The notes below the pieces were generated by a model. It saw only the letters and a list, made by a program, of their open reading frames with translations. It had not been told where the DNA came from and made no database searches. 64,000 nucleotides of DNA from Bradyrhizobium sp. ISRA430 (GTDB lineage Bacteria > Pseudomonadota > Alphaproteobacteria > Rhizobiales > Xanthobacteraceae): NCBI RefSeq assembly GCF_029909975.1, contig NZ_CP094516.1, positions 6,364,501-6,428,500 of the forward strand. Direction: 5' to 3'. The position numbers and the translations under genes were made by a program. This document shows positions 17,113 through 25,591 of the stretch, one piece after another. Each line of letters starts with the position of its first letter. Within the stretch, counting starts at the first letter, position 1.

Positions 17113-17829
17113 ATGCGGTTTCTGACGACCTTCCAGCTTGCTGACTTTGCCGACACGCTGGTCAGCCTGGCCACGGCCTTCGTGCTGGGCACGCTGATCG
17201 GCGCCGAGCGGCAATACCGACAGCGCACCGCGGGCCTGCGCACCAACGTGCTGGTCGCGGTCGGCGCCGCGGCCTTTGTCGATCTCGCCATGCATTTGAC
17301 GGGTGCTGACGGTGCGGTGCGGGTGATCGCCTATGTCGTGTCCGGCATCGGCTTCCTCGGCGCCGGCGTCATCATGAAGCAGGGCATGGACGTGCGCGGT
17401 CTCAACACCGCGGCGACGCTGTGGGCCTCTGCCGCGGTTGGCTCCTGCGCCGGCGCGGACCTCGTTGCCCAGGCCGCGGTGCTGACCGTGTTCATCATCG
17501 CCGGCAATACGCTGCTGCGGCCCCTCGTCAATGCAATCAACCGTATCCCGCTGAACGAGAGGACCCTGGAGGCGACCTACTATTTCAAACTCGCGGTCAC
17601 GACGGAGGCCTTGCCCGACATGCGCGATCGCCTGATCGACAAGCTCGAGAACGCGAAATATCCGGTTGCCGATGTCGACGTGGTCGAGATCGGAGACGAC
17701 CTGATCGAGATCGTCGCGAAGCTGGTCGCGACAGCGGTCGATCCGAACGAGCTGAACGCTGTTGCGGTCGAACTTCAGCGTCAGCCGGGCGTGCGCCACG
17801 CAACCTGGGAAGTCAGCACCATCGAGTAA
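17113..17829 (+). CDS. MgtC/SapB family membrane protein
   Basis: A 238-residue MgtC-family protein. The signature is GTLIGAERQYRQRTAGLRTN and VVSGIGFLGAGVIMKQG, with about five hydrophobic segments in the N-terminal 150 residues and a soluble ACT-like C-terminal domain (residues 155-238). In MgtC proteins the N-terminal domain acts in Mg2+ limitation and modulation of membrane ATPases. It lies 30 bases after the WD40 gene and could be read from the zinc operon, but it has no sequence link to zinc. Confidence 0.85.
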   Translation: MRFLTTFQLADFADTLVSLATAFVLGTLIGAERQYRQRTAGLRTNVLVAVGAAAFVDLAMHLTGADGAVRVIAYVVSGIGFLGAGVIMKQGMDVRGLNTAATLWASAAVGSCAGADLVAQAAVLTVFIIAGNTLLRPLVNAINRIPLNERTLEATYYFKLAVTTEALPDMRDRLIDKLENAKYPVADVDVVEIGDDLIEIVAKLVATAVDPNELNAVAVELQRQPGVRHATWEVSTIE

Positions 17830-17931
17830 ACGCGGCGTTTTGGCGCGCAAGCGTGCGGTTCCCCGCTGGCTGGATACGGAACTGCGCTTCCGTGAATTTG
17901 TTGGTCCCGCGAATGAATGAGGGTGATCGAT

Positions 17932-18273
17932 ATGCCCGGCAAACAGGACCAACTGAAACGAGACCTTGCGATCGCGTGTGCGCTGTTCGTGACAGGGGTC
18001 GTGGTGTCAGGCCTGTCGCTGGCGCAGATCCGGGCCGAACATCGGATGCAGACGGCGCAGGCGACGGGACCGCTCCAGGGCGCCCCGTCCAACGAACCGG
18101 ACAAGACCCCGGCGGAATCGAAGCCCGGCGGCGAGCGCCCGACCACGCCGGCACCCGAGCCCGCGCGCCCGGATCCGCAGACGCAAGGCGCGGCGAAGCC
18201 CACCCTGCCGCAGGCGCCCGCCGAGAAGATCGCGCCGCCGATCAAGGAACCGTCGGCCAAGGAGAAACAGTAA
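17932..18273 (+). CDS. Pro-rich single-span membrane protein
   Basis: A 113-residue protein: a short cytoplasmic N-terminus, one hydrophobic helix (LAIACALFVTGVVVSGLSLA, about residues 11-30), then a periplasmic Pro/Ala/Glu-rich low-complexity tail. No enzyme motif is visible. It may be an envelope linker protein of unknown role. The ATG at 17932 follows GAGGGTGATC; an ATG at 17917 would add five residues. Confidence 0.6.
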   Translation: MPGKQDQLKRDLAIACALFVTGVVVSGLSLAQIRAEHRMQTAQATGPLQGAPSNEPDKTPAESKPGGERPTTPAPEPARPDPQTQGAAKPTLPQAPAEKIAPPIKEPSAKEKQ

Positions 18274-18290
18274 GCCCTTCCGCGCACGCG

Positions 18291-18390
18291 GTGTCATCAC
18301 CCGCGAAGGCGGGTGATCCAGTATTCCAGAGGCGGTGCGTCGATACGGAAAGGCCGCGGCGTGCCCCGCTTTCGCGGGGCATGACAGCGG
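18291..18390. repeat. Dispersed intergenic repeat, family C (copy 1)
   Basis: Begins GTGTCATCACCCGCGAAGGC and ends CGCGGGGCATGACAGCGG, with GTCAT/ATGAC at the outer ends and two internal hairpins (CACCCGCGAAGGCGGGTG and GCCCCGCTTTCGCGGGGC). Related elements recur at 33018-33125, 36140-36264 and 45011-45144. Confidence 0.72.
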
Positions 18391-18417
18391 TATGTGGGCA
18401 GGTCCGCGTCGCGCGCC

Positions 18418-19860
18418 TTACCGCACCAAGATATTCCGGAACTGCCACGGATCGGACGTATCGATATCCTCCGGGAACAGGCCAGGGCGGTCCGTCAGCG
18501 GCGTCCAGTCGGTGTAGAAACCCTTCACCGGGCCGAGATACGGCATCTGGATTTCCAGCAGACGATCGAAATCCATCTCGTCGGCTTCGACGATGCCTTC
18601 GTTGGGGTTTTCCAGCGCCCACACCATGCCGGCGAGCACCGCGGAGGTCACTTGCAGGCCGGTGGCGTTCTGATAGGGCGCGAGTTTGCGGGTCTCCTCG
18701 ATCGAGAGCTGCGAGCCGTACCAATAGGCATTGTTGTCATGGCCGAACAGCAGCACGCCGAGTTCGTCGATGCCATCGATGATTTCGTTCTCATCGAGGA
18801 TGTGGTGCTTTTCCTGCATCTTCGCGGCGCGGCCGAACATTTCATGCAGCGACAGCACGGCATCGTCAGCCGGATGATAGGCATAGTGGCAGGTCGGCCG
18901 ATAGATCGCCGTGCCCGACACGTCACGCACCGTGAAGTAATCGGAAATCGAGATCGATTCGTTGTGGGTGACGAGGAAGCCATACTGCGCGCCGCGGGTC
19001 GGGCACCAGGTGCGCACGCGCGTGTTGGCGCCGGGCTGCATCAGATAGATGGCGGCGCCGCAGCCAGCTTCGTGGGTACGCGCATTCTCGGGCATCCATT
19101 TTTCATGGGTGCCCCAACCGAGTTCGGACGGCTGCACGCCTTCCGACAGGAAACCTTCCACCGACCAGGTGTTGACGAAGACGTCCGGCTCTTTCGGCGA
19201 CTTGGAGCGCTGGGTGTCGCGTTCGGCGATGTGGATGCCCTTGACGCCAGCCTGCCGCATCAAGTCCGCCCATTCGGCTTTGGTCTTCGGCCGGGGGGCA
19301 TTGAGCTTCAGGTCAGCGGCGACATTGAGTAGCGCCTGCTTGACGAAAAAGGAGACCATGCCGGGATTGGCGCCACAGCAGGAGACGGCCGTCGTCGAGC
19401 CCGCGGGGCGCGCCTTCTTGGCGGCCAGCGTCACTTCGCGAAGGGCGTAGTTGGAGCGCGCTTCCGGGCCCTTCGAAGAATCGAAATAGAAGCCGAGCCA
19501 GGGCTCGTTGACGGTGTCGATATAAAGAGCGCCAAGTTCGTTGCAGAGCTCCATGATGTCGGTAGAGCCGGTATCGACCGAGAGATTGACGCAAAAACCC
19601 CGGCCGCCGCCTTCAGTGAGCAGCGGGGTCAGCAACTCGCGATAATTGTCCTTGGTCAGGCCTTGCTGGATAAATCTGACATTGTGCTTCTCGCAAAGTG
19701 CCTTGCGGCCCTTGTCCTTGGGATCGATGACGGTGATGCGCGACTTGTCGTAATCGAGATGGCGCTCGATCAAAGGCAGCGTGCCTTTGCCGATGGAGCC
19801 GAAGCCGACCATGACAATGGGACCGGTGATCTTCGCGTAGACCTGCGAGGCGGGGCTCAT
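18418..19860 (-). CDS. hss: Homospermidine synthase
   Basis: A 480-residue NAD-dependent homospermidine synthase, which condenses two putrescine molecules (or putrescine and spermidine) to homospermidine. The NAD-binding motif VMVGFGSIGKG is near the N-terminus; conserved blocks VNLSVDTGSTDIMELCNELG, YIDTVNEPW, CGANPGMVSFFVKQAL and PTRGAQYGF follow. The length matches the alphaproteobacterial enzyme. The ATG at 19860 is preferred over an upstream in-frame ATG lacking conservation. It ends the polyamine island and uses the product of the decarboxylase at 21304-22446. Confidence 0.93.
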   Translation of the reverse strand: MSPASQVYAKITGPIVMVGFGSIGKGTLPLIERHLDYDKSRITVIDPKDKGRKALCEKHNVRFIQQGLTKDNYRELLTPLLTEGGGRGFCVNLSVDTGSTDIMELCNELGALYIDTVNEPWLGFYFDSSKGPEARSNYALREVTLAAKKARPAGSTTAVSCCGANPGMVSFFVKQALLNVAADLKLNAPRPKTKAEWADLMRQAGVKGIHIAERDTQRSKSPKEPDVFVNTWSVEGFLSEGVQPSELGWGTHEKWMPENARTHEAGCGAAIYLMQPGANTRVRTWCPTRGAQYGFLVTHNESISISDYFTVRDVSGTAIYRPTCHYAYHPADDAVLSLHEMFGRAAKMQEKHHILDENEIIDGIDELGVLLFGHDNNAYWYGSQLSIEETRKLAPYQNATGLQVTSAVLAGMVWALENPNEGIVEADEMDFDRLLEIQMPYLGPVKGFYTDWTPLTDRPGLFPEDIDTSDPWQFRNILVR

Positions 19861-19908
19861 GGGATGGTTTCTCCGGAAAGTACTGGCGAACAAATGGTGA
19901 GGGGTGGA

Positions 19909-20298
19909 TCAGGCGCTGCGGCGCTTCGCGGTCACTTCGATCTCGACCTTCATCTCGGGCTTGAGCAGCGCCGAGACGATGAGAAGCGTTGCGGCCGGGC
20001 GGATATCGCCGAGGACTTCGCCGCAGACGGCAAAGTGGGCATCGGCGTCCTTGGCGTCGGTGAGGTAGTAGGTCGCGCGGACGATGTCGGCCATCTCGAA
20101 ACCGCCCTCCTTCAGGGCGGCGGCGATGGTCTTGAAGCAGTTGCGTGACTGGCTCGTGACATCTGCCGGCATCGTCATCGTCGTGTAGTCATAGCCGGTG
20201 GTTCCCGCGACGAAGGCGAAGTCGCCGTCGATCACGGCACGGCTGTAGCCGGCGGTCTTCTCGAAGGGGGAGCCGGTGGAGATCAGGCGACGGGACAT
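19909..20298 (-). CDS. RidA family protein
   Basis: A 129-residue RidA/YjgF homologue. RidA deaminates reactive enamines and imines released by PLP enzymes. Visible features are FAFVAGTTGYD, the CFKTIAAALKEGGFEMADIV helix and RATYYLTD with the conserved Arg. It is 48 bases upstream of hss on the same strand and downstream of the PLP-dependent ornithine decarboxylase, so it may clear imine by-products of polyamine metabolism. The C-terminus (KVEIEVTAKRR) fits the family. Confidence 0.85.
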   Translation of the reverse strand: MSRRLISTGSPFEKTAGYSRAVIDGDFAFVAGTTGYDYTTMTMPADVTSQSRNCFKTIAAALKEGGFEMADIVRATYYLTDAKDADAHFAVCGEVLGDIRPAATLLIVSALLKPEMKVEIEVTAKRRSA

Positions 20299-20387
20299 GG
20301 GTTTCGACCTCGGTTGAAAGGGCTTGGCGCGGGGTTGTCGGGCAACTTGCTTGCCCGTGCAACCCCAAAGGCAACGCGGCGGCGAGC

Positions 20388-20558
20388 CTAGCGGGACTGC
20401 TGCGTCGTGTCCTGCGACGGCGGCGCGGCGCCGGTCCAGCGCCGCACCAGGATGTCCCTGACGATCATGACCGAGATCAGGATCAACAGGACCGTGGTGA
20501 TGACGCTGCGCAGGCGCGTGCGGGCATTGCCGCCGGACGCGGCTTCGGTCTTCGCCAT
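20388..20558 (-). CDS. 56-residue single-span membrane protein
   Basis: A small protein with a basic N-terminus (MAKTEAASGGNARTRLR), one transmembrane helix (SVITTVLLILISVMIV) and an Arg/Gln-rich C-terminus. It begins 12 bases after the upstream acetyltransferase stop on the same strand. No family is recognised. The coding call rests on the clear basic-hydrophobic-basic pattern and the tight spacing. It is a candidate accessory protein of the polyamine island. Confidence 0.6.
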   Translation of the reverse strand: MAKTEAASGGNARTRLRSVITTVLLILISVMIVRDILVRRWTGAAPPSQDTTQQSR

Positions 20559-20570
20559 GATGGCAATCCC

Positions 20571-21158
20571 TTAAGCCGCGTGCGCATGCAGGGCGCGTGA
20601 TGCCCGGCGTTTGGGCTGCGCCGCGCCGGTCGCCACGATCATCCCGGCTGCGCCGTCGAGCGCGCCTTCGGTGAATTCGACCGCGAGCAGGCGGTCGCCC
20701 TCGAATGGACCGGGCAGCGCGAGGCCGCCGGTCTTGGCGGCCGAGAAGCCGAAGCGGGCATAGTAGGGAGCGTCGCCGAGCAGGATCACGGCGGCATGCC
20801 CGCGCGCCCGGGCGGCGGCCAGCGCTTGATGCATCAGCGCGGCGCCGATCCCGAGCTCGCGGCAGGCAGGATCGACCGCAAGCGGTCCGAGGACCAAAGC
20901 GGGCCTGCCTCCGGCGCTGACATGCCACAGCCGCACGGTACCCACGAGTTTTCCCTCGCGCACGGCGGCCAGCGCGAGGCCGGCAGCGGGTGCGCGTCCG
21001 TCGCGCAGGCGCTGGCAGGTGCGGCTGTGGCGGTTGTCGCCAAAGCAGGCATCGAGCAGCGCTTCGCGCATCGCGACGTCGGCAGCACGCTCCGCACGGA
21101 TCGCGAACGGAGCGGCTTTCGAGGTGAGGGCGACCTGTGGCTTCCGAAGAGCAGTCAT
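20571..21158 (-). CDS. GNAT family N-acetyltransferase of the polyamine island
   Basis: A 195-residue GNAT. The acetyl-CoA loop is ACRELGIGAALMHQAL; it is preceded by VLGPLAVDP and followed by AVILLGDAPYYARFGF, a common pattern of predicted acetyltransferases with the Tyr as general acid. It lies between ornithine decarboxylase and homospermidine synthase, which suggests a polyamine or small-amine acceptor, but substrate specificity cannot be read from sequence. Confidence 0.82.
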   Translation of the reverse strand: MTALRKPQVALTSKAAPFAIRAERAADVAMREALLDACFGDNRHSRTCQRLRDGRAPAAGLALAAVREGKLVGTVRLWHVSAGGRPALVLGPLAVDPACRELGIGAALMHQALAAARARGHAAVILLGDAPYYARFGFSAAKTGGLALPGPFEGDRLLAVEFTEGALDGAAGMIVATGAAQPKRRASRALHAHAA

Positions 21159-21238
21159 GGCACGTCAGTCCCCGCCTGAACCGACGTGCTCGCAGCACGC
21201 CGGCCCAAGGCGTCGTCAGAAATCGAACATGTCAGGGA

Positions 21239-21259
21239 GGAGCCGGCGCGGCCGGCTCC
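21239..21259 (-). terminator. Stem-loop after the ornithine decarboxylase gene
   Basis: GGAGCCGGC-GCG-GCCGGCTCC, a perfect 9-bp stem about 45 bases after the stop on the minus strand. There is no clear T-run, so it is a weak terminator or stability hairpin. A second hairpin (CGTGCT-CGC-AGCACG) is at 21185-21199. Confidence 0.5.
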
Positions 21260-21303
21260 CGGTTCATCAGGCCTCGAAAAGGAGGCGGATCAGATCTGGC
21301 ACA

Positions 21304-22446
21304 TCAGATGTGATACGTCTTCAGCGGCGGAATGCCGTTGAACGCCACCGACGAGTAGGTCGACGTATAGGCCCCGGTCCCTTCGATCAGCACCTTATCG
21401 CCGATCTCGAGCGTCACCGGGAGCGGATACGGGTTCTTCTCGTACAGCACGTCGGCGGAATCGCAGGTCGGACCTGCGAGCACGCACGGCGTCATGTCCG
21501 CCCCGTCATGCGGAGTGCGGATGGCGTAGCGGATCGACTCGTCCATGGTCTCGGCGAGACCGCCGAACTTGCCGATGTCCAGATAGACCCAGCGCACCTC
21601 GTCCTCGTCGCTCTTCTTCGAGATCAGCACGACCTCGGACTCGATGATGCCGGCGTTGCCCACCATGCCGCGGCCCGGCTCGATGATGGTCTCCGGAATC
21701 TGGTTGCCGAAGTGCTTGCGCAGCGCGCGGAAGATCGAGCGGCCGTAGGTCACCACCGGCGGCACGTCCTTCAGGTACTTGGTCGGGAAGCCCCCGCCCA
21801 TGTTGACCATGGAGAGGTTGATGCCGCGCTCGGCGCAGTCGCGGAACACCTGCGAGGCCATCGCCAGCGCGCGGTCCCACGCCTTCACCTTGCGCTGCTG
21901 CGAGCCGACATGGAAGGAGATCCCGCACGGCTCCAAGCCCAGGCGCTTGGCGAAGTCGAGCACCTCGACGGCCATCTCCGGGTCGCAGCCGAACTTGCGC
22001 GACAGCGGCCACTCGGCGCCGGCGCAGTCATAGAGGATGCGGCAGAACACCTTCGCAGCCGGAGCGGCACGGGCGACCTTCTCGACCTCGGCGGCGCAGT
22101 CGACCGCGAACAGGCGAATGCCGAGCGCGAAGGCGCGCGCGATGTCGCGCTCCTTCTTGATCGTGTTGCCGAAGGAGATGCGGTCGGGCGTCGCACCGGC
22201 GGCCAGCGCCATCTCGATCTCGGCGACCGTTGCGGTGTCGAAGCAGGAGCCCATGGAGGCGAGCAGGGACAGCACTTCCGGCGCCGGGTTCGCCTTGACG
22301 GCGTAGAACACGCGGCTGTCGGGCAGCGCCTTGGCAAAGCTCTGGTAGTTGTCGCGCACGACCTCGAGGTCGACGACGAGGCACGGCTCGGTATCGAGGC
22401 CTTCGCTGCGGCGGTTGCGCAGAAATTCCCTGATGCGATCGGTCAT
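21304..22446 (-). CDS. Ornithine (lysine/ornithine) decarboxylase, alanine-racemase fold
   Basis: A 380-residue PLP-dependent decarboxylase of fold type III making putrescine from ornithine. The Schiff-base lysine is Lys51 in VFYAVKANPAP. The glycine-rich phosphate loop is NMGGGFPTKY, EPGRGMVGNAG follows, and the catalytic Cys is in GPTCDSADVLYEK. The ATG at 22446 starts the family-typical N-terminus and follows a TTGGAGGGTG ribosome-binding site. With homospermidine synthase downstream it forms a homospermidine pathway. The activity range (ornithine only or also lysine) is uncertain. It has an upstream ORF and an unusually long leader. Confidence 0.92.
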   Translation of the reverse strand: MTDRIREFLRNRRSEGLDTEPCLVVDLEVVRDNYQSFAKALPDSRVFYAVKANPAPEVLSLLASMGSCFDTATVAEIEMALAAGATPDRISFGNTIKKERDIARAFALGIRLFAVDCAAEVEKVARAAPAAKVFCRILYDCAGAEWPLSRKFGCDPEMAVEVLDFAKRLGLEPCGISFHVGSQQRKVKAWDRALAMASQVFRDCAERGINLSMVNMGGGFPTKYLKDVPPVVTYGRSIFRALRKHFGNQIPETIIEPGRGMVGNAGIIESEVVLISKKSDEDEVRWVYLDIGKFGGLAETMDESIRYAIRTPHDGADMTPCVLAGPTCDSADVLYEKNPYPLPVTLEIGDKVLIEGTGAYTSTYSSVAFNGIPPLKTYHI

Positions 22447-22483
22447 AGCACCCTCCAAACGGCCCTCTGCGACAAGGACCCGT

Positions 22484-22540
22484 TCAAAATGTTCCTGGCC
22501 ATGAGCGCTTTGGCGATGCCGCACGATGGAGACGCGACAT
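22484..22540 (-). CDS. Short upstream ORF, candidate leader peptide of the decarboxylase gene
   Basis: ATG to TGA, 18 codons: MSRLHRAASPKRSWPGTF, five of them Arg or Lys. It is preceded by GAGGCA at a plausible ribosome-binding distance and ends 37 bases before the decarboxylase ATG. A perfect 14-bp palindrome sits just upstream. In gammaproteobacteria the speF gene is controlled by an ornithine-sensing leader peptide, so this may be an analogue. That role is inference; the ORF itself is visible. Confidence 0.45.
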   Translation of the reverse strand: MSRLHRAASPKRSWPGTF

Positions 22541-23109
22541 TGCCTCGAGCTCGAGGTCCGAATTGTGCTGCCGTGGATTGGTTGGGAATTTTTCCCGCCC
22601 GCTCACCTGGCAATGAAGGACAAGCCTTTTCAGTAGCCCGCGCCGGCGTTGGAATGCCGGTAGAGACCAAAAAAGCCCGATCCGTCGTTGCTTTAAGTCG
22701 CGTCCCCCGCTGAGAGCGAGGTGCGCCGGTTCGCCTCCGGCTGCCAGTCACGGTTGCAAAGAGCGAAGTCACCTTCGACATGGCATCTCTTTGAGAGAGA
22801 TGCTGGACGCTCCGGTCTTAGCTTCAGTCGTTGCCGACTTCTGCACTTCCGAAGAGCCCCTCGGCTTCTTCACCCCTTGGCGGCTGTCCGGCCTCTTGTC
22901 CGGATACCTACCGACTGACACACGACCACAGGCACGTGCGAAATTGGGCAAGTCCGCACATAAGCGTTTTGCTTCTGCTTCGCAAGAAATTTTTTAGGCT
23001 GAGAACAGAATTGCCTAACATCTGCTTGCACTGTGACGCGCAAGCGACGCTGAAGATGAACAGGCGTTAAGTTTTTCGAGCGCGCGCGTATCGCTCGCGC
23101 GTGTGTGCG
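22541..23109 (-). other. Long gene-free leader/promoter region of the decarboxylase gene
   Basis: No credible gene. On the minus strand it holds a perfect 14-bp palindrome CCTCGAGCTCGAGG (22543-22556), a hairpin with perfect 8-bp arms GCATCTCT-TTGAG-AGAGATGC (22783-22803), and an AT-rich patch near 22960-23000. The length and hairpins suggest a structured 5' leader; the alphaproteobacterial speF RNA motif described upstream of ornithine decarboxylase genes is a candidate. I cannot match it to that consensus from memory. Confidence 0.4.
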
Positions 23110-23364
23110 TCAGCGTCGCTTCGTGAAAGGCTCGACGCGCTGAGCTGCGCGGATGAACGCGGTCATGACGAGCACGCCGAGTGTGAACAGCACCGCCTGG
23201 ACGATGTGCGCGCCCTGGTCGCCGAGTCCGAACAGGATCGCGAGCGCCCAGCCGCCGGCGAACGCCGCGCCGAACACTTCGGCGCCGATCAGGATGGCGG
23301 CGCTGACGACCGTGATGACGCTCGGCCAGACGATCTGACGGGAAGAAGAGGCAGGCGCGTTCAT
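23110..23364 (-). CDS. Small two-span membrane protein
   Basis: An 84-residue protein with two hydrophobic segments (VITVVSAAILIGAEVFGAAFA and IVQAVLFTLGVLVMTAFI) separated by GLGDQG and ending in a basic tail (RVEPFTKRR). The ATG at 23364 is chosen over longer in-frame starts because it precedes the first helix directly. The function is unknown. It is divergent from the M3 peptidase. Confidence 0.6.
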   Translation of the reverse strand: MNAPASSSRQIVWPSVITVVSAAILIGAEVFGAAFAGGWALAILFGLGDQGAHIVQAVLFTLGVLVMTAFIRAAQRVEPFTKRR

Positions 23365-23500
23365 AGGCAAAAGATCCGTGGTCTGCGAGGGCCGCAATCT
23401 CCCCGAAAAGGCGGCCGGGAGCAAGGCCAAATGGCCCAAAAAAGCCCCATGGCGTGCTATAGCTGGCCGCAACAAACCAGCTCAAAAATCGGGACCAACG

Positions 23501-25591
23501 ATGTCAGAAACCCGCCAAGATACGGGCACCGCGCCGGCCGACGCCAATCCGCTGCTGAAGGCCTGGGTGACGCCGTTTGCGACCCCGCCGTTCGACGAGA
23601 TCCAGCCGGAGCACTTCGTCCCGGCCTTCGAGCAGGCCTTCGCCGACCATTCCGCCGAAATCGCGGCGATCACCAATGATCCGGCCGCGCCCGACTTCGC
23701 CAACACGATCACGGCGCTGGAGCGCTCCGGCAAGCTCCTGAACAAGGTCGCCGCCGTCTTCTACGACCTGGTCTCGGCTCACTCCAATCCGGCCATCCTG
23801 GAGATCGACAAGGAGGTCTCCTTGCGGATGGCGCGGCACTGGAATCCGATCATGATGAACGCTGTGCTGTTTGGTCGCATCGCCCAGCTCCACGAGAACC
23901 GCACCGCGCTCAAGCTCTCGCCGGAGCAGCTTCGCCTCCTGGAGCGCACCTACACCCGCTTCCATCGCGCCGGCGCCGGCCTCTCCGAGGAGGCCAAGAC
24001 GAGGATGGCCGAGATCAACGAGAAGCTCGCCCAGCTCGGCACCAACTTCAGCCATCACCTGCTCGGCGACGAGCAGGACTGGTTCATGGAGCTCGGCGAG
24101 GCCGACCGCCAGGGTCTGTCCGAGAGCATCGTCGCGGCGGCCAAGGCTGCGGCAGACGAGCGCGGGATGGCCGGCAAGGCCATCGTCACGCTATCGCGCT
24201 CCTCGGTCGAGCCGTTCCTGAAGAGCTCAGACCGCCGCGACCTGCGCGAGAAGGTCTACAAGGCCTTCACGGCGCGGGGCGACAACGGCAACGCCAACGA
24301 CAACAACGCGACCATCGTCGAGATCCTGAAGCTGCGGGAGGAGAGCGCCAATCTCCTGGGCTATCCGACTTTCGCGGCCTACCGGCTCGAGGACTCCATG
24401 GCCAAGACGCCGGATGCGGTGCGGGGCCTCCTGGAGCGGGTGTGGAAGCCGGCGCGCGCGCGAGCGCTCGCCGACCGCGACGAGATGCAGGGACTGATCA
24501 CGGCCGAGGGCGGCAATTTCCAGCTTGCGCCCTGGGACTGGCGCTACTACGCCGAAAAGCTCCGCCTCCAGCGTGCCAATTTCGACGACGCCGCGATCAA
24601 GCCATATTTGATGCTCGACCACATGATCGCCGCCGCCTTCGACTGCGCCACGCGCCTGTTTGGCATCACCTTCGAGGAGCGCAAGGACGTCCCGACCTGG
24701 CATCCGGACGTCCGGGTGTGGGAGGTCCGCGACCGCGACGGCAAGCACAAGGCGTTGTTCTATGGCGACTACTACGCGCGGCCCTCGAAGCGCTCCGGCG
24801 CCTGGATGACCTCGCTGCGCGACCAGCAGAAGCTCGACGGCGAGATCGCGCCGCTTGTGATCAATGTGTGCAACTTCGCCAAGGGCGCGGCCGGCGAGCC
24901 CTCGCTGCTGTCGCCCGACGACGCCCGCACCCTGTTCCACGAGTTCGGCCACGGCCTGCACGGCATGCTCTCCAACGTGACCTACCCGTCACTGTCGGGC
25001 ACCTCCGTGTTCACCGACTTCGTCGAGCTGCCCTCCCAGCTCTACGAGCACTGGCAGGAGCGGCCCGAGGTGCTGCAGCAGTTCGCCCGTCATTACCAGA
25101 CCGGCGAGCCGCTGCCGGGCGACCTGCTCCAGCGCTTCCTCGCGGCGCGCAGGTTCAACCAGGGCTTTGCCACCGTCGAGTTTGTCTCCTCGGCGCTGGT
25201 CGACCTCGAATTCCACACCCAGCCGGCCGCGGCGGCGACCGATGTCCGCGCCTTCGAGAAGAAGGAGCTGGAGAAGATCGGCATGCCGGACGAGATCTCC
25301 CTGCGCCACCGGCCCACGCAATTCGGCCACATCTTCTCCGGCGACCATTATGCGGCCGGCTATTACAGCTACATGTGGTCGGAGGTGATGGACGCCGACG
25401 CCTTCGGCGCGTTCGAGGAGGCCGGCGACATCTTCGATCCGGCGGTCGCAAAGCGCCTGCACGACGACATCTACTCGAGCGGCGGATCGGTCGATCCGGA
25501 GGCCGCCTACGAGGCCTTCCGTGGCCGCCCGCCAGAGCCTGACGCGCTGCTCCGCCGCCGCGGCCTGCTCGACGTGTCAGCGGCCGCCTGA
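23501..25591 (+). CDS. M3 family metallopeptidase (Dcp/oligopeptidase A type)
   Basis: A 696-residue zinc oligopeptidase of family M3 that degrades short peptides. The zinc-binding motif is HEFGHGLHGM at about residues 479-488, with the third ligand Glu expected some 25 residues later in FVELPSQLYEHW. The helical N-terminal half matches the family. There is no signal peptide, so it is cytoplasmic. The ATG at 23501 is used; the in-frame extension is basic and unconserved. It overlaps the DUF1007 gene by one base (TGATG). Confidence 0.9.
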   Translation: MSETRQDTGTAPADANPLLKAWVTPFATPPFDEIQPEHFVPAFEQAFADHSAEIAAITNDPAAPDFANTITALERSGKLLNKVAAVFYDLVSAHSNPAILEIDKEVSLRMARHWNPIMMNAVLFGRIAQLHENRTALKLSPEQLRLLERTYTRFHRAGAGLSEEAKTRMAEINEKLAQLGTNFSHHLLGDEQDWFMELGEADRQGLSESIVAAAKAAADERGMAGKAIVTLSRSSVEPFLKSSDRRDLREKVYKAFTARGDNGNANDNNATIVEILKLREESANLLGYPTFAAYRLEDSMAKTPDAVRGLLERVWKPARARALADRDEMQGLITAEGGNFQLAPWDWRYYAEKLRLQRANFDDAAIKPYLMLDHMIAAAFDCATRLFGITFEERKDVPTWHPDVRVWEVRDRDGKHKALFYGDYYARPSKRSGAWMTSLRDQQKLDGEIAPLVINVCNFAKGAAGEPSLLSPDDARTLFHEFGHGLHGMLSNVTYPSLSGTSVFTDFVELPSQLYEHWQERPEVLQQFARHYQTGEPLPGDLLQRFLAARRFNQGFATVEFVSSALVDLEFHTQPAAAATDVRAFEKKELEKIGMPDEISLRHRPTQFGHIFSGDHYAAGYYSYMWSEVMDADAFGAFEEAGDIFDPAVAKRLHDDIYSSGGSVDPEAAYEAFRGRPPEPDALLRRRGLLDVSAAA

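Noticed and set aside
22769..22951. A 60-codon ORF on the minus strand upstream of the decarboxylase
   Set aside because: No clear ribosome-binding site or family and it contains the leader hairpin; less convincing than the 18-codon ORF nearer the gene, but not excluded.
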